NCBI GenBank assembly: GCA_007096045.1
Contig: SFAU01000148.1
Span: forward strand, 1 to 32,019
Direction: 5' to 3'
Source of the DNA: Microcystis novacekii Mn_MB_F_20050700_S1
Lineage (GTDB): Bacteria; Cyanobacteriota; Cyanobacteriia; Cyanobacteriales; Microcystaceae
Length of the DNA stretch: 32,019 nt
Each line of letters starts with the position of its first letter. Position 1 is the stretch's first letter. The notes under the pieces are model-generated. The model saw only the letters and a list, made by a program, of their open reading frames with translations. It made no database searches and was not told where the DNA came from. The position numbers and the translations under genes were made by a program. This document shows positions 14,665-22,375 of this stretch, one piece after another.

Positions 14665-17013
14665 CTAGCTAATCTGATACCCATAATTTGAGATAGGGTG
14701 AAGCCCACTTCCAATATCCACAGTTCCCTCTGCTGCATAGAAATGATACAAATCTGACGGGGGAGCAAAGTGAATAATCATAAAGGAAAAATTTACTGGC
14801 TCGTACTGTCTGTTAACGTCTCTCATACCTATTACACAATAACCCTTCTCAACTTTTTCGACAGAAACAAGGTTATCTGCATATTGATACATTGCTGTAA
14901 GGAAAATCGCAAGATCCTGCCGGTACTGCACAGTAAATCCATAATAAATTGTAAATTGCCCCGGATGGTTATAGATAACTCTCGTGCCTTTTGAAAACCC
15001 TTTATATTGCCACGACTTTTCGCCAGTATTGAAATGGATTTGACCACAAATCATTCGGTTTATAATTGTACCATTTTCGCCGAATTTTACAGAACCATTA
15101 ACATCCAACTTAGCTTGGGCACTAGCCGTACCGATGCCGACATTGCCACTAATAACCGCATGACCCTCCACATGAAGTTTAGCTGCGGGATTATTCGTAC
15201 CGATGCCGACATTACCAGAGGCATTAACTCGCACTCGCTCTGAATTATTTGTGTAAATAGCTAATTGGCCATCTCCTTGCTGCTGTAGCCCCGTGTCATC
15301 ATCACCAATTGCTAAATGAATTTTAGGGAGTGTACTCATACCGATGCCGACCTTGCCACTAATAAGCGCATCCCCACCGTTCACATGAAGTTTAGCTTTG
15401 GGATCTGTCGTACCGATGCCGACATTACCAGAGGCATTAACTCGCACCCGCTCTGAATTATTTGTGTAAATAGCTAATTGGCCATCTCCTTGCTGCTGTA
15501 GCCCCGTGTCATCATCACCAATTGCTAAATGAATTTGAGGGAGTGTACTCATACCGATGCCGACCTTGCCACTAATAAGCGCATCCCCACCGTTCACATG
15601 AAGTTTAGCTTTGGGATCCTCCGTACCGATGCCGACATTGTCTTTAATAACTGCACCACCATTCACATGAAGTTTAGCTTTGGGATCTGTCGTACCGATA
15701 CCGACCTTGCCATCTAGTCTTTTCAAAGTGATTCCTTCAGCCCAATTCCAAGCTCCAGACGGGTTGTCATAGACGATCTGCAGCTGTTCACCACTTTCGT
15801 TTGTGCCTGTACGAGCGTGAAGTCTGAATCTTCTGTTGTGCTCATCCTTCCCTAAAACTATATCGCCGTTAACCTTAAATTTAGTCGTCCAGTAATCAAA
15901 TGCCTTTGTACCGACACCGACTTGATCCCCACTATACAAAAGCGGCATTTTTTCGATAGGTATAACTAGTCGCCCATCGGGATAGCTACCAATATTTTGA
16001 TAGTCAATATATATACAGGCGAATCCAGAAGCACTGCTTGTCACTAAATTAGTAATTAATAGCTCAATTCCCTGCCCTGCTGTCAATTGTGTTGTATTGG
16101 CATTGGGTGTAACAGTCCACTGATTATTATTTGTGCTACGGGATACTGTCCACGAATTGGTCTCTGTAGCTGGGACTGCGATGCTAACGTTGCTTAACTG
16201 ACTATCTGTTGCCACCAGTGCGTCTTTATGAGCTCCCTTCTCAAAGCTAACAATAAACTTTGAGTTACTGTCTAATAATAGAATCGGTCGTGCATTACTA
16301 GACAAGGGAGAATTGATCACCTTTAATGTCAGATTGTTTGAGGTAGTTCCATCATTGAGAACCCTGTTAGAACCTAATACCCGGAATTGTAAAGGGATTT
16401 TCGTCTTGCCGGGATAATTGATCACAGAAACTGCGATTCGGGAGCTTATTTCATACTCAAGTTCCTCGCTTTTTTCCCCCCGCACAATAAAACCCTTTCC
16501 ACCATACAGCAATTCAACATTGCTACTTTTAACAGTGCGATTATTAGCTGCAAGTTTCAAGAAACCTAGCTTAATCTTCTGAGATGGCTGTAATTTTAGT
16601 TCAGATGTCCGAAGAAAATAAATCGAAAAAAAGCGGGTGTCTTCGTCATAATTGACTTGCCAGTCTGTAGTTGATTCCATTTGGATTTCATCAGGTTTAA
16701 GTCCTAAGTCCTTTTCCCAACGGAGTTGAAAATGGCATTTTTTCGCACTAGCCGCTTGAGTCCCCCCTTCTTGAACAGTTACTAATTTTCCAGCACCTGT
16801 TTTAAAGGTGATGACCTCTTCGCTATCATTAAACACCTCTAAATATAACGTCGACGGGGGGTTACCATCTTCTAAATAGACGGTGTTACTAATTTCAACT
16901 TGGTTGTTTTGTTCGTAATAAAACTGAAACTTTAAAGGTTCTTGAGTGAGAAAATTACCAAAATCAAGGGCCTTCTCGGCACTACGAATTTCTTCGGGAA
17001 CTCTGGTAAGCAT
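14665..17013 (-). CDS. fibre-like protein with VGIG repeats and a different C-terminal tip
   Basis: 782 aa. The first 360 residues closely parallel the S74 fibre protein (for example SSNVELLYGG, PLQFRVLGSN and the segment from TSSASGFACIYIDYQNIG), so the pair arose by duplication. The VGIG module region runs about 436-640 and includes two near-identical 71-residue units (460-530 and 531-601). The C-terminal roughly 140 residues (about 645-782) are unlike the S74 domain. They form a compact beta-rich tip with aromatic residues (RVIYNHPGQFTIYYGFTVQY, then FSFMIIHFAPP) that could be a receptor- or sugar-binding head, loosely reminiscent of H-type lectins; this is a guess. Without an S74 domain it may need its partner to fold or co-assemble. 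There is a strong ribosome site, AAGGAGTAACCATC before the ATG, and no signal peptide. It lies 45 bp after the 64-aa gene. Confidence 0.85.
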   Translation of the reverse strand: MLTRVPEEIRSAEKALDFGNFLTQEPLKFQFYYEQNNQVEISNTVYLEDGNPPSTLYLEVFNDSEEVITFKTGAGKLVTVQEGGTQAASAKKCHFQLRWEKDLGLKPDEIQMESTTDWQVNYDEDTRFFSIYFLRTSELKLQPSQKIKLGFLKLAANNRTVKSSNVELLYGGKGFIVRGEKSEELEYEISSRIAVSVINYPGKTKIPLQFRVLGSNRVLNDGTTSNNLTLKVINSPLSSNARPILLLDSNSKFIVSFEKGAHKDALVATDSQLSNVSIAVPATETNSWTVSRSTNNNQWTVTPNANTTQLTAGQGIELLITNLVTSSASGFACIYIDYQNIGSYPDGRLVIPIEKMPLLYSGDQVGVGTKAFDYWTTKFKVNGDIVLGKDEHNRRFRLHARTGTNESGEQLQIVYDNPSGAWNWAEGITLKRLDGKVGIGTTDPKAKLHVNGGAVIKDNVGIGTEDPKAKLHVNGGDALISGKVGIGMSTLPQIHLAIGDDDTGLQQQGDGQLAIYTNNSERVRVNASGNVGIGTTDPKAKLHVNGGDALISGKVGIGMSTLPKIHLAIGDDDTGLQQQGDGQLAIYTNNSERVRVNASGNVGIGTNNPAAKLHVEGHAVISGNVGIGTASAQAKLDVNGSVKFGENGTIINRMICGQIHFNTGEKSWQYKGFSKGTRVIYNHPGQFTIYYGFTVQYRQDLAIFLTAMYQYADNLVSVEKVEKGYCVIGMRDVNRQYEPVNFSFMIIHFAPPSDLYHFYAAEGTVDIGSGLHPISNYGYQIS
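15211..15636 (-). repeat. two near-identical tandem 213-bp repeats inside the shorter fibre gene
   Basis: The copies lie at 15424-15636 and 15211-15423. They encode residues 460-530 and 531-601, each starting VGIGT and holding SGKVGIGMSTLP and TGLQQQGDGQLAIYTNN. The protein copies differ at about two positions. Related but more diverged units occur in the S74 fibre gene (about 12700-13460). An in-frame tandem repeat this similar can gain or lose copies by recombination. Confidence 0.85.
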
Positions 17014-17058
17014 GATGGTTACTCCTTGAAAAAAATAAATTGATTTTTGTGGTTGGGC

Positions 17059-17253
17059 TTAATCGCTGACGATTTCGACTTCTTGAGAAAATGAATCTGG
17101 TGATTCAGGCTGCTGTAATTGGGCTTCTCCTTGTCTCTGGATTTTGCCAATCAGTTGATAGACTTGGCGGTAAGGCATCGTCCCCAAAGCTTCTAAAACT
17201 TGGTTGACTTCTCCCAAAGTTAATTTGAGGGAAATTTCTTCACTTTCATTCAT
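17059..17253 (-). CDS. 64-aa small acidic protein coupled to the 1463-aa gene
   Basis: A short soluble protein with a compact core, LKLTLGEVNQVLEALGTMPY, then RQVYQLIGKIQRQGEAQL, predicted as beta strand plus two amphipathic helices, and a loose acidic tail. I recall similar little proteins (a core like VNxVLxALGxxPYxxVxxLIxKIQxQ) beside tail or fibre genes of phages, but cannot name the family. The ATG at 17253 overlaps the stop of the 1463-aa gene (17248-17246) by 8 bp, so translation is probably coupled; AAGAGAAG upstream is a fair ribosome site. The size and coupling suit an assembly partner or small chaperone; this is inference. Confidence 0.75.
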   Translation of the reverse strand: MNESEEISLKLTLGEVNQVLEALGTMPYRQVYQLIGKIQRQGEAQLQQPESPDSFSQEVEIVSD

Positions 17254-20200
17254 TGGTTTCTTCTCTTGTGCTTAATTTTAGCCAGCCATCATAAATTTTT
17301 TGTGGACTGGAAAAAACGGACTCGGAATCAAAAGGAACTAGGGGACGATTCGACCAAATTACCCCATTTTTTCCTAGCCAAGACCACTCATAACCGGGTA
17401 CTTCGGCAAGGGAAAGTTTGATCTGATCAAGATCATTAATTGGCTCAAGATCACTCAGCAGTGGTGCTGCCAAAAATGTAATCTCAATCGCTTGTAAAGC
17501 AGGTACATACTGTTCCGGCGGAATGGAAATAGTCTTAGCCGGAAGTATCCCACAAGTCGCGTTCACTTTCCCTCGTGGGTCGATTAACATTACTAGAGTT
17601 TGGGCGGTGTTTTCCTCCAGGGTTTGCTCTAGATTTAATGGGTTATTAGGCGTAGTGTCTGTGGCATTATTAAACAGGGTTTTGATCTGTGGATGGGGAA
17701 CATAGCAGCTTTGGGGGGCATAAAAAATGCCATCTGTGTAAGTGCTATCTTTTTTTTCTATCCAGTAGCCCACTACACCATCATTAAACTGCTGGTATTC
17801 ACCAATACGGATGGGGAATTTGACCTTTTCAAAAGCGTCCGTTGTTCGGACTTTATTGCCGAAGATGTCCTCAGAGAAGGATGTGCGATTCTGGCTAACT
17901 GCAGGTATGCCTTGGACATCTAAATTGATTCGCGATCGCACTAGGGCTAATGGTCGCGCCACCAGCAAAGATATGGCTTTATTTTGAGCAAATCCTTCGG
18001 GGTCAATGGTTTCTAATGACTTATTGACAGTAGTGAGGAAATCGGTAAAAAATTGCGCTCCTTGTGCAATCAGATAGCTAACCATTTGCTTGAGATAGGG
18101 GTTAGTCTTCTCAATCATTTGCTGAATCTCCTGTGGACTGTAATCACGTCCCGGAATAGAGCGCAATTTAGCCGTGCGATCAATCATAACTAGAGCATCA
18201 CCCTGATCATCATAAATCGTCAGGCTATTATCTAGGTTGTTGGGTAAAATCCAGCCACATATTGGGTTTGTGCTGGGCACTCCACTCATTTCCTCCTCTT
18301 GTTTCCTGGCGCTCCTTGTTCCGGGTTTTTGAGTAGCCGACAGCCAGCGGAAATTCAAACGAGCAGGTTGGGCTAAACGGGGGGCCAGGTAGATGGGATG
18401 CGTTGATAACACATTAGCAAGATTCGATGGCAGTGTTAGGGGTTGGCTAGTGACAATCTCAGGGCGGTTATCACTGTCAAGTAGCATATTAACCCGTCCA
18501 AAGGTGTCAACGAGTCGCAAACTACTAATTTTTAATCCTCCGACACGAATCGGACTAAAAGCGAACCTCAATAAAGGCGATCGTAAAATACTATCCGGCA
18601 CGAGATGGGCGCTACGCCCTAAAGCATTTTTCACGTCTCCGAGGAAATTTACTGATGGTCCAGATGAAGGAAGTAAATTATCGTTGACATCTAACTGAAA
18701 TGTCCGATTATAGGTGAGTAGCGCGTCACTAAAGCCCCCTAGACTCTGGGCGAGACAGCCGTTAAGAGATTGCAGTTGTTCATAAGCCCGCAGTGCCGTA
18801 TAAATCGGAGCATTAGCTGTGGGGTTTTTCTGGTAATACCACGCTTTTACAGCCTCAAAATTCTTAACGAGGAAGTCTTCAGTTTGGTTGTCTAGGGAGA
18901 TATTTTTCTCTTGGTAGTAGTCGGGCAGTAGATACCTTTTCAAGTAATCTATCAGATTGTTTTTCAGCAACATACTAGCAGAGGGAGAAAGAAAACTAGC
19001 TCCACTGTAAATGCTGGGATAATCGGCGAAACCACTTGCACTTGTAGGCGTGATGTCAATGCCATTGACCCGTAATTGATAGTTGTTTTTGATGATGTCA
19101 GGGGGGTAGTTTGTGCTTTGGTCGTATTTCGTGCTTTCTCTCGTATGGTTTAGCGCTTTCAATTGTACTTGCCATTCCAAGAGGAAGGGGTTCCAAGGCT
19201 GATCTTTCCATTCACGGAAGCCAATTTTTTCTGTAGGTTTGCTGACAAACTGGTTGAGGAGTTCGTCAAAAACATTTAAGGTTCCACTTTCAGGTAAGGT
19301 CTGCAAATCAATGGTCTTAGTTAATAATTGGCATTGGAGGAAACCATCTTCCCTCGAACGCTCGTCGTCACGGTTGCGAGTCGGTTTAACCACTTCCCCA
19401 GTCATTAAAAGTACGGGGTCACTTGGTTGCCAATAGCGAGGACCTGGAACTATTTTGATGCTATAAGATGGTCGCAACAAACCGATTTTATCTCGGCAAT
19501 TCTGGTCAATTTGTGCCGGTGATAGCGGTTTTTTGTAAAAGCTAACGCTGGCGATGCGCCCTTGTAAACGATTAGTGTGGGAAGAATTAGACATCAAATA
19601 GGTGATCCCATTAAAGGCATTCTTGGCTTCTAAGTAAAGGAAAACCCACCCATTCTTAGGAATTGCCGTCCAGCTTACCTGACCGTTTACTTGTTGCCCG
19701 TTAATGTAGATTTTTTGCCAATTGCTGCCAATTCCACTACTAGAATTAACATGAAGGTTGGCCAGTCCACTACCTTTCACATCTAAAAGGGAACCCTGAG
19801 CTCCCGTCGGTATGTTTACCCACATCGAGATAGCCTGGATATTCCCTAAATCAGAGATTTCATAATCCTGATTGCCATTAAAAGATAAACACTTGGTGGC
19901 AATATCATCATCCTCCAATGTGGAGTCGCCTTTGACTGATTTTTTCGGGGCAATTAAACGAGATTCTTTGTTAAACCGCTTAAGTTCAGCAATTAGTTCT
20001 TCAATAGACTTGGCAAGTCTGGCGGCGCTTGAATTACTGTCAAAAGAGTAGTTTTGAAAACTAGCAGGAGCAGAGGCGCTGGTAACTTCACCCTCTTTAT
20101 TTCTTCCTAATGTCAAAACTCCGGTACTTTTGATCTCATTCTCTAAGGCTTTTAGTCCATATTGATTGTTCTCAGGCTTGCCATCAATAAACGACTTGAT

Positions 20201-21637
20201 TAAATCCATGTCACTGGCTCTTTTGATCGCGCTTAGTTGATTGGATGTTAATCCTTGTAATGCTAATAGTGTGTCTATTTTGCTTCTATCTAGCAAGCCA
20301 GTTCTAGTGACATAACTAGCCAGCATATACTTGTACCAATCAGCATATACTTGTTCTCGAATTGAGCCAATTTTTGCTAATTTTTGGTCGTATTCGCGCT
20401 GTGATTGGTTAACTTCGCTAAGCTTATCACCGATACTTGCGGATAATGTCACCTGAATGTTTGCTTCTCCTTGCACTGCATTAGCAGGTTGGGCATTTCC
20501 CGAAGCAGAAACCTTGGCGTTACCTTCTGGCACCACCTGCCATAATACCTCTCTAGACCTGCTAGTAAAGCTGTCCTCGTGTAGTGCATCTTGAAACTTC
20601 GGGCCAAAGTCGAGATTCTGCTGCATTAAACGCCCGCTCATTTGTAGGGCTTCTAGTTGCTCCTCAAGAATCTTGCGGTTTTCTATCTTTGAGTCTAGTT
20701 GACGAGCTAAATAAGCTGCTATAGCTTCTTCTTGGGTATTCCCTACGGCAATCTTTCCTTGGTATTTCTTCGTTTCTGGCTTAGTTAAAGAAGCATTCGG
20801 TGTAAACTTTAAGGAAGCATGACAAAGAACACGACGAGGAAAACTTTGGTTATTGCCTATTTCTACTGTCCAGCCGGCCTTACTTTGCAGAATATCCAAC
20901 AGGCCTTGAGGATTTGTTTCTTGGGACTGTTCTTGAATAAATTTTTCAAGATAATCTTTGTTAGAGTCGCTATACCAACCAATAACGTCATAGCGTAGGT
21001 TATTGGCTGGGGTTGTGGTGATTTCCCCATCATGAAAACCGAAAACACTGCGACAGTTGGGATAAAAACCAGCAAAGGCGACCTTTTCGTTGTCTAAGCT
21101 ATCAACTCTAGCAAAGGGTCCAATAGCTGACAACTCCTTAATATATTGGGCATCTGTTGTCCTCGAGCGCCATTGTCCTAATTCTAACTTACGCCCCAGA
21201 AAACGATAGGGCTGATATTCATTAGTAGCTGGATAATAGAGAATATTAATTGTATCTTTTGGTGTAGCGCCTTCAGGATACAAATAATCACTTTCCACAA
21301 CCCATTTCTTTTCCGCTAGATTGCCCCTGCGTCTTATAATCAACCAACGATTAGGGACAAGGGGGAATGTAATCCCTGATTGTCCTTCTCTGGCTATACC
21401 ATTAGTCAGAGCATCCGGCAAAGACCAGTGCAGATGAATACCGGCTTCTAAGGTTAATTGGGATTGTTGGAACGGTGGCGATAACACGGTTTCACTAATA
21501 TAAGCATTACCGGGCTTCATTAGTGTTGACCCCTTGTAGTAAGGGAGCTTAGTATAATCGGTCATTTCCTCCAGTACGTTTGTCCGGCTGGGCAGGTACA
21601 GAGCGTCAAGGTACATCGGAACCAGGAGTGTGGTCAT
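17246..21637 (-). CDS. uncharacterised 1463-aa protein with internal LamG-like domain, first gene of the fibre cluster
   Basis: I do not recognise a named full-length family. There is no signal peptide or membrane helix. The N-terminal part (1-300) has LEAGIHLHWSLPDALTNG (63-80) and NRWLIIRR (96-103), which look like a conserved core. Residues 300-570 are helical with coiled-coil-like text. About 583-715 resemble a LamG/concanavalin-type jelly roll: CLSFNGNQDYEISDLGNIQA, SMWVNIPTGAQGSLLDV, WQKIYINGQQVNG, then RLQGRIASVSFYKKPLS. These domains often bind sugars. The core resumes at GPRYWQPSDPVLLMTG (732-747), as though the jelly roll had been inserted. The C-terminal half is beta-rich with FAFSPIRVGGLKISSLRLVD. 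The size and make-up suggest a large structural or surface-contact protein. It starts the cluster; the ATG at 21637 has only a weak ribosome site. It overlaps the next gene by 8 bp. Confidence 0.8.
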   Translation of the reverse strand: MTTLLVPMYLDALYLPSRTNVLEEMTDYTKLPYYKGSTLMKPGNAYISETVLSPPFQQSQLTLEAGIHLHWSLPDALTNGIAREGQSGITFPLVPNRWLIIRRRGNLAEKKWVVESDYLYPEGATPKDTINILYYPATNEYQPYRFLGRKLELGQWRSRTTDAQYIKELSAIGPFARVDSLDNEKVAFAGFYPNCRSVFGFHDGEITTTPANNLRYDVIGWYSDSNKDYLEKFIQEQSQETNPQGLLDILQSKAGWTVEIGNNQSFPRRVLCHASLKFTPNASLTKPETKKYQGKIAVGNTQEEAIAAYLARQLDSKIENRKILEEQLEALQMSGRLMQQNLDFGPKFQDALHEDSFTSRSREVLWQVVPEGNAKVSASGNAQPANAVQGEANIQVTLSASIGDKLSEVNQSQREYDQKLAKIGSIREQVYADWYKYMLASYVTRTGLLDRSKIDTLLALQGLTSNQLSAIKRASDMDLIKSFIDGKPENNQYGLKALENEIKSTGVLTLGRNKEGEVTSASAPASFQNYSFDSNSSAARLAKSIEELIAELKRFNKESRLIAPKKSVKGDSTLEDDDIATKCLSFNGNQDYEISDLGNIQAISMWVNIPTGAQGSLLDVKGSGLANLHVNSSSGIGSNWQKIYINGQQVNGQVSWTAIPKNGWVFLYLEAKNAFNGITYLMSNSSHTNRLQGRIASVSFYKKPLSPAQIDQNCRDKIGLLRPSYSIKIVPGPRYWQPSDPVLLMTGEVVKPTRNRDDERSREDGFLQCQLLTKTIDLQTLPESGTLNVFDELLNQFVSKPTEKIGFREWKDQPWNPFLLEWQVQLKALNHTRESTKYDQSTNYPPDIIKNNYQLRVNGIDITPTSASGFADYPSIYSGASFLSPSASMLLKNNLIDYLKRYLLPDYYQEKNISLDNQTEDFLVKNFEAVKAWYYQKNPTANAPIYTALRAYEQLQSLNGCLAQSLGGFSDALLTYNRTFQLDVNDNLLPSSGPSVNFLGDVKNALGRSAHLVPDSILRSPLLRFAFSPIRVGGLKISSLRLVDTFGRVNMLLDSDNRPEIVTSQPLTLPSNLANVLSTHPIYLAPRLAQPARLNFRWLSATQKPGTRSARKQEEEMSGVPSTNPICGWILPNNLDNSLTIYDDQGDALVMIDRTAKLRSIPGRDYSPQEIQQMIEKTNPYLKQMVSYLIAQGAQFFTDFLTTVNKSLETIDPEGFAQNKAISLLVARPLALVRSRINLDVQGIPAVSQNRTSFSEDIFGNKVRTTDAFEKVKFPIRIGEYQQFNDGVVGYWIEKKDSTYTDGIFYAPQSCYVPHPQIKTLFNNATDTTPNNPLNLEQTLEENTAQTLVMLIDPRGKVNATCGILPAKTISIPPEQYVPALQAIEITFLAAPLLSDLEPINDLDQIKLSLAEVPGYEWSWLGKNGVIWSNRPLVPFDSESVFSSPQKIYDGWLKLSTREETNE

Positions 21638-21822
21638 AACTGTAGTATGTAAGGATGAATGAAGCAGAAGCCTAAATCGTCAGTTTTGGGAATTTTCGCT
21701 GTTCCACTGCGGAGAGGTTGGCAATGCGCCCAATCCACCGGCAGAAGCTTTAAGATGCGTTTTTTTCTTTACTTTTTGAATAGTAAGGAGCCTTGATTTA
21801 TTTTTCAACACTTTTGGTCTTC

Positions 21823-21887
21823 TTTTTTGTAAATTTTTGTAATTTTTCTTGTTATTTTTGGTTATTTTTTGTTATTTTTTGTTATTA
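21823..21887. promoter_or_regulatory. helically phased T/A-tracts, predicted curved DNA
   Basis: Runs of five or six T at 21823-28, 21834-38, 21843-47, 21855-59, 21865-70 and 21875-80 are centred about 10-11 bp apart. The last units are exact 10-mers GTTATTTTTT. A-tracts in step with the DNA helix bend DNA. They sit about 190-250 bp upstream of the fibre cluster start and may help a promoter or bind a nucleoid protein. Confidence 0.5.
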
Positions 21888-22170
21888 ATTCGGGTTCTTC
21901 GTTACTTGGTATGGTTCGATAGGGGGGCATAAATTGACTAAATCCTTATCTGGCAAGAGATTTAATTGATTAGTTCGCTCTAGATCGAAAACAGTTGACA
22001 AAAATCGCAGCAACGCCCATCTCTATAAGGGTTTCATTCCTTACAATCCCGTCCATTGCATAAAACAAACCGAAGAACCAAACAATTTCAAGTTTGTCGA
22101 TGCTTTAAATTCTGCTGCTAGATAAGCATCTGCTGAATGAGCAAACAGGCGCTCATGAAAAAGGGAGAAT

Positions 22171-22290
22171 AATACCATTTTTCACAAGTAATGGCAGAGA
22201 TGGTTAATTGCCCTCACCCCTAACCCCCCCCTGCCCCCCCGACATCGGGGGGCAAGATACCTGCCAAGAATAAAGAAAAATGGTATAATA
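22171..22290. mobile_element. roughly 120-bp inverted-repeat element (MITE-like)
   Basis: TACCATTTTTC (22173-22183) is matched by the exact inverted copy GAAAAATGGTA (22275-22285), and the match extends imperfectly outward (ATAATACC against GGTATAAT). The interior has a GC hairpin CCCCCCCGACATCGGGGGGC, the same module as in repeat R4 at 6788, so the hairpin moves between element types. There is no reading frame. Confidence 0.6.
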
Positions 22291-22308
22291 ATGATAATAT
22301 CCACTAGA

Positions 22309-22375
22309 AACCCGACAATCGGGCATTTGGTAGCGGCATCAATCCCACCAATGCCCAAAATATTGCCGTCGGGTT
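22309..22375 (-). terminator. long hairpin at the 3' end of the SsuA/TauA-like gene
   Basis: AACCCGAC (22309-16) pairs with GTCGGGTT (22368-75), and GGGCATTTGGT (22321-31) pairs with ACCAATGCCC (22347-56) with one bulge. The stem overlaps the gene's stop codon. There is no T-run after it, so it is a terminator or mRNA-protecting hairpin only by position. Confidence 0.35.

Larger units (their letters stand above)
21638..22373. other. 736-bp gene-free stretch upstream of the fibre cluster
   Basis: No convincing gene. It holds phased T-tracts (21823-21880), a small inverted-repeat element (22171-22290) and a long hairpin at 22309-22375. Between about 21900 and 22170 I see only AT-rich sequence without recognisable structure. 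The promoter of the cluster must lie in the part nearest 21637, but no clear -10/-35 pair could be fixed. Confidence 0.5.

Noticed and set aside
6935-21637. Reading the fibre cluster as a prophage or a contractile injection system
   Set aside because: No capsid, terminase, portal, integrase, tail tube, sheath, baseplate or AAA+ ATPase gene is visible in the window; fibre modules and S74 alone do not define a phage.
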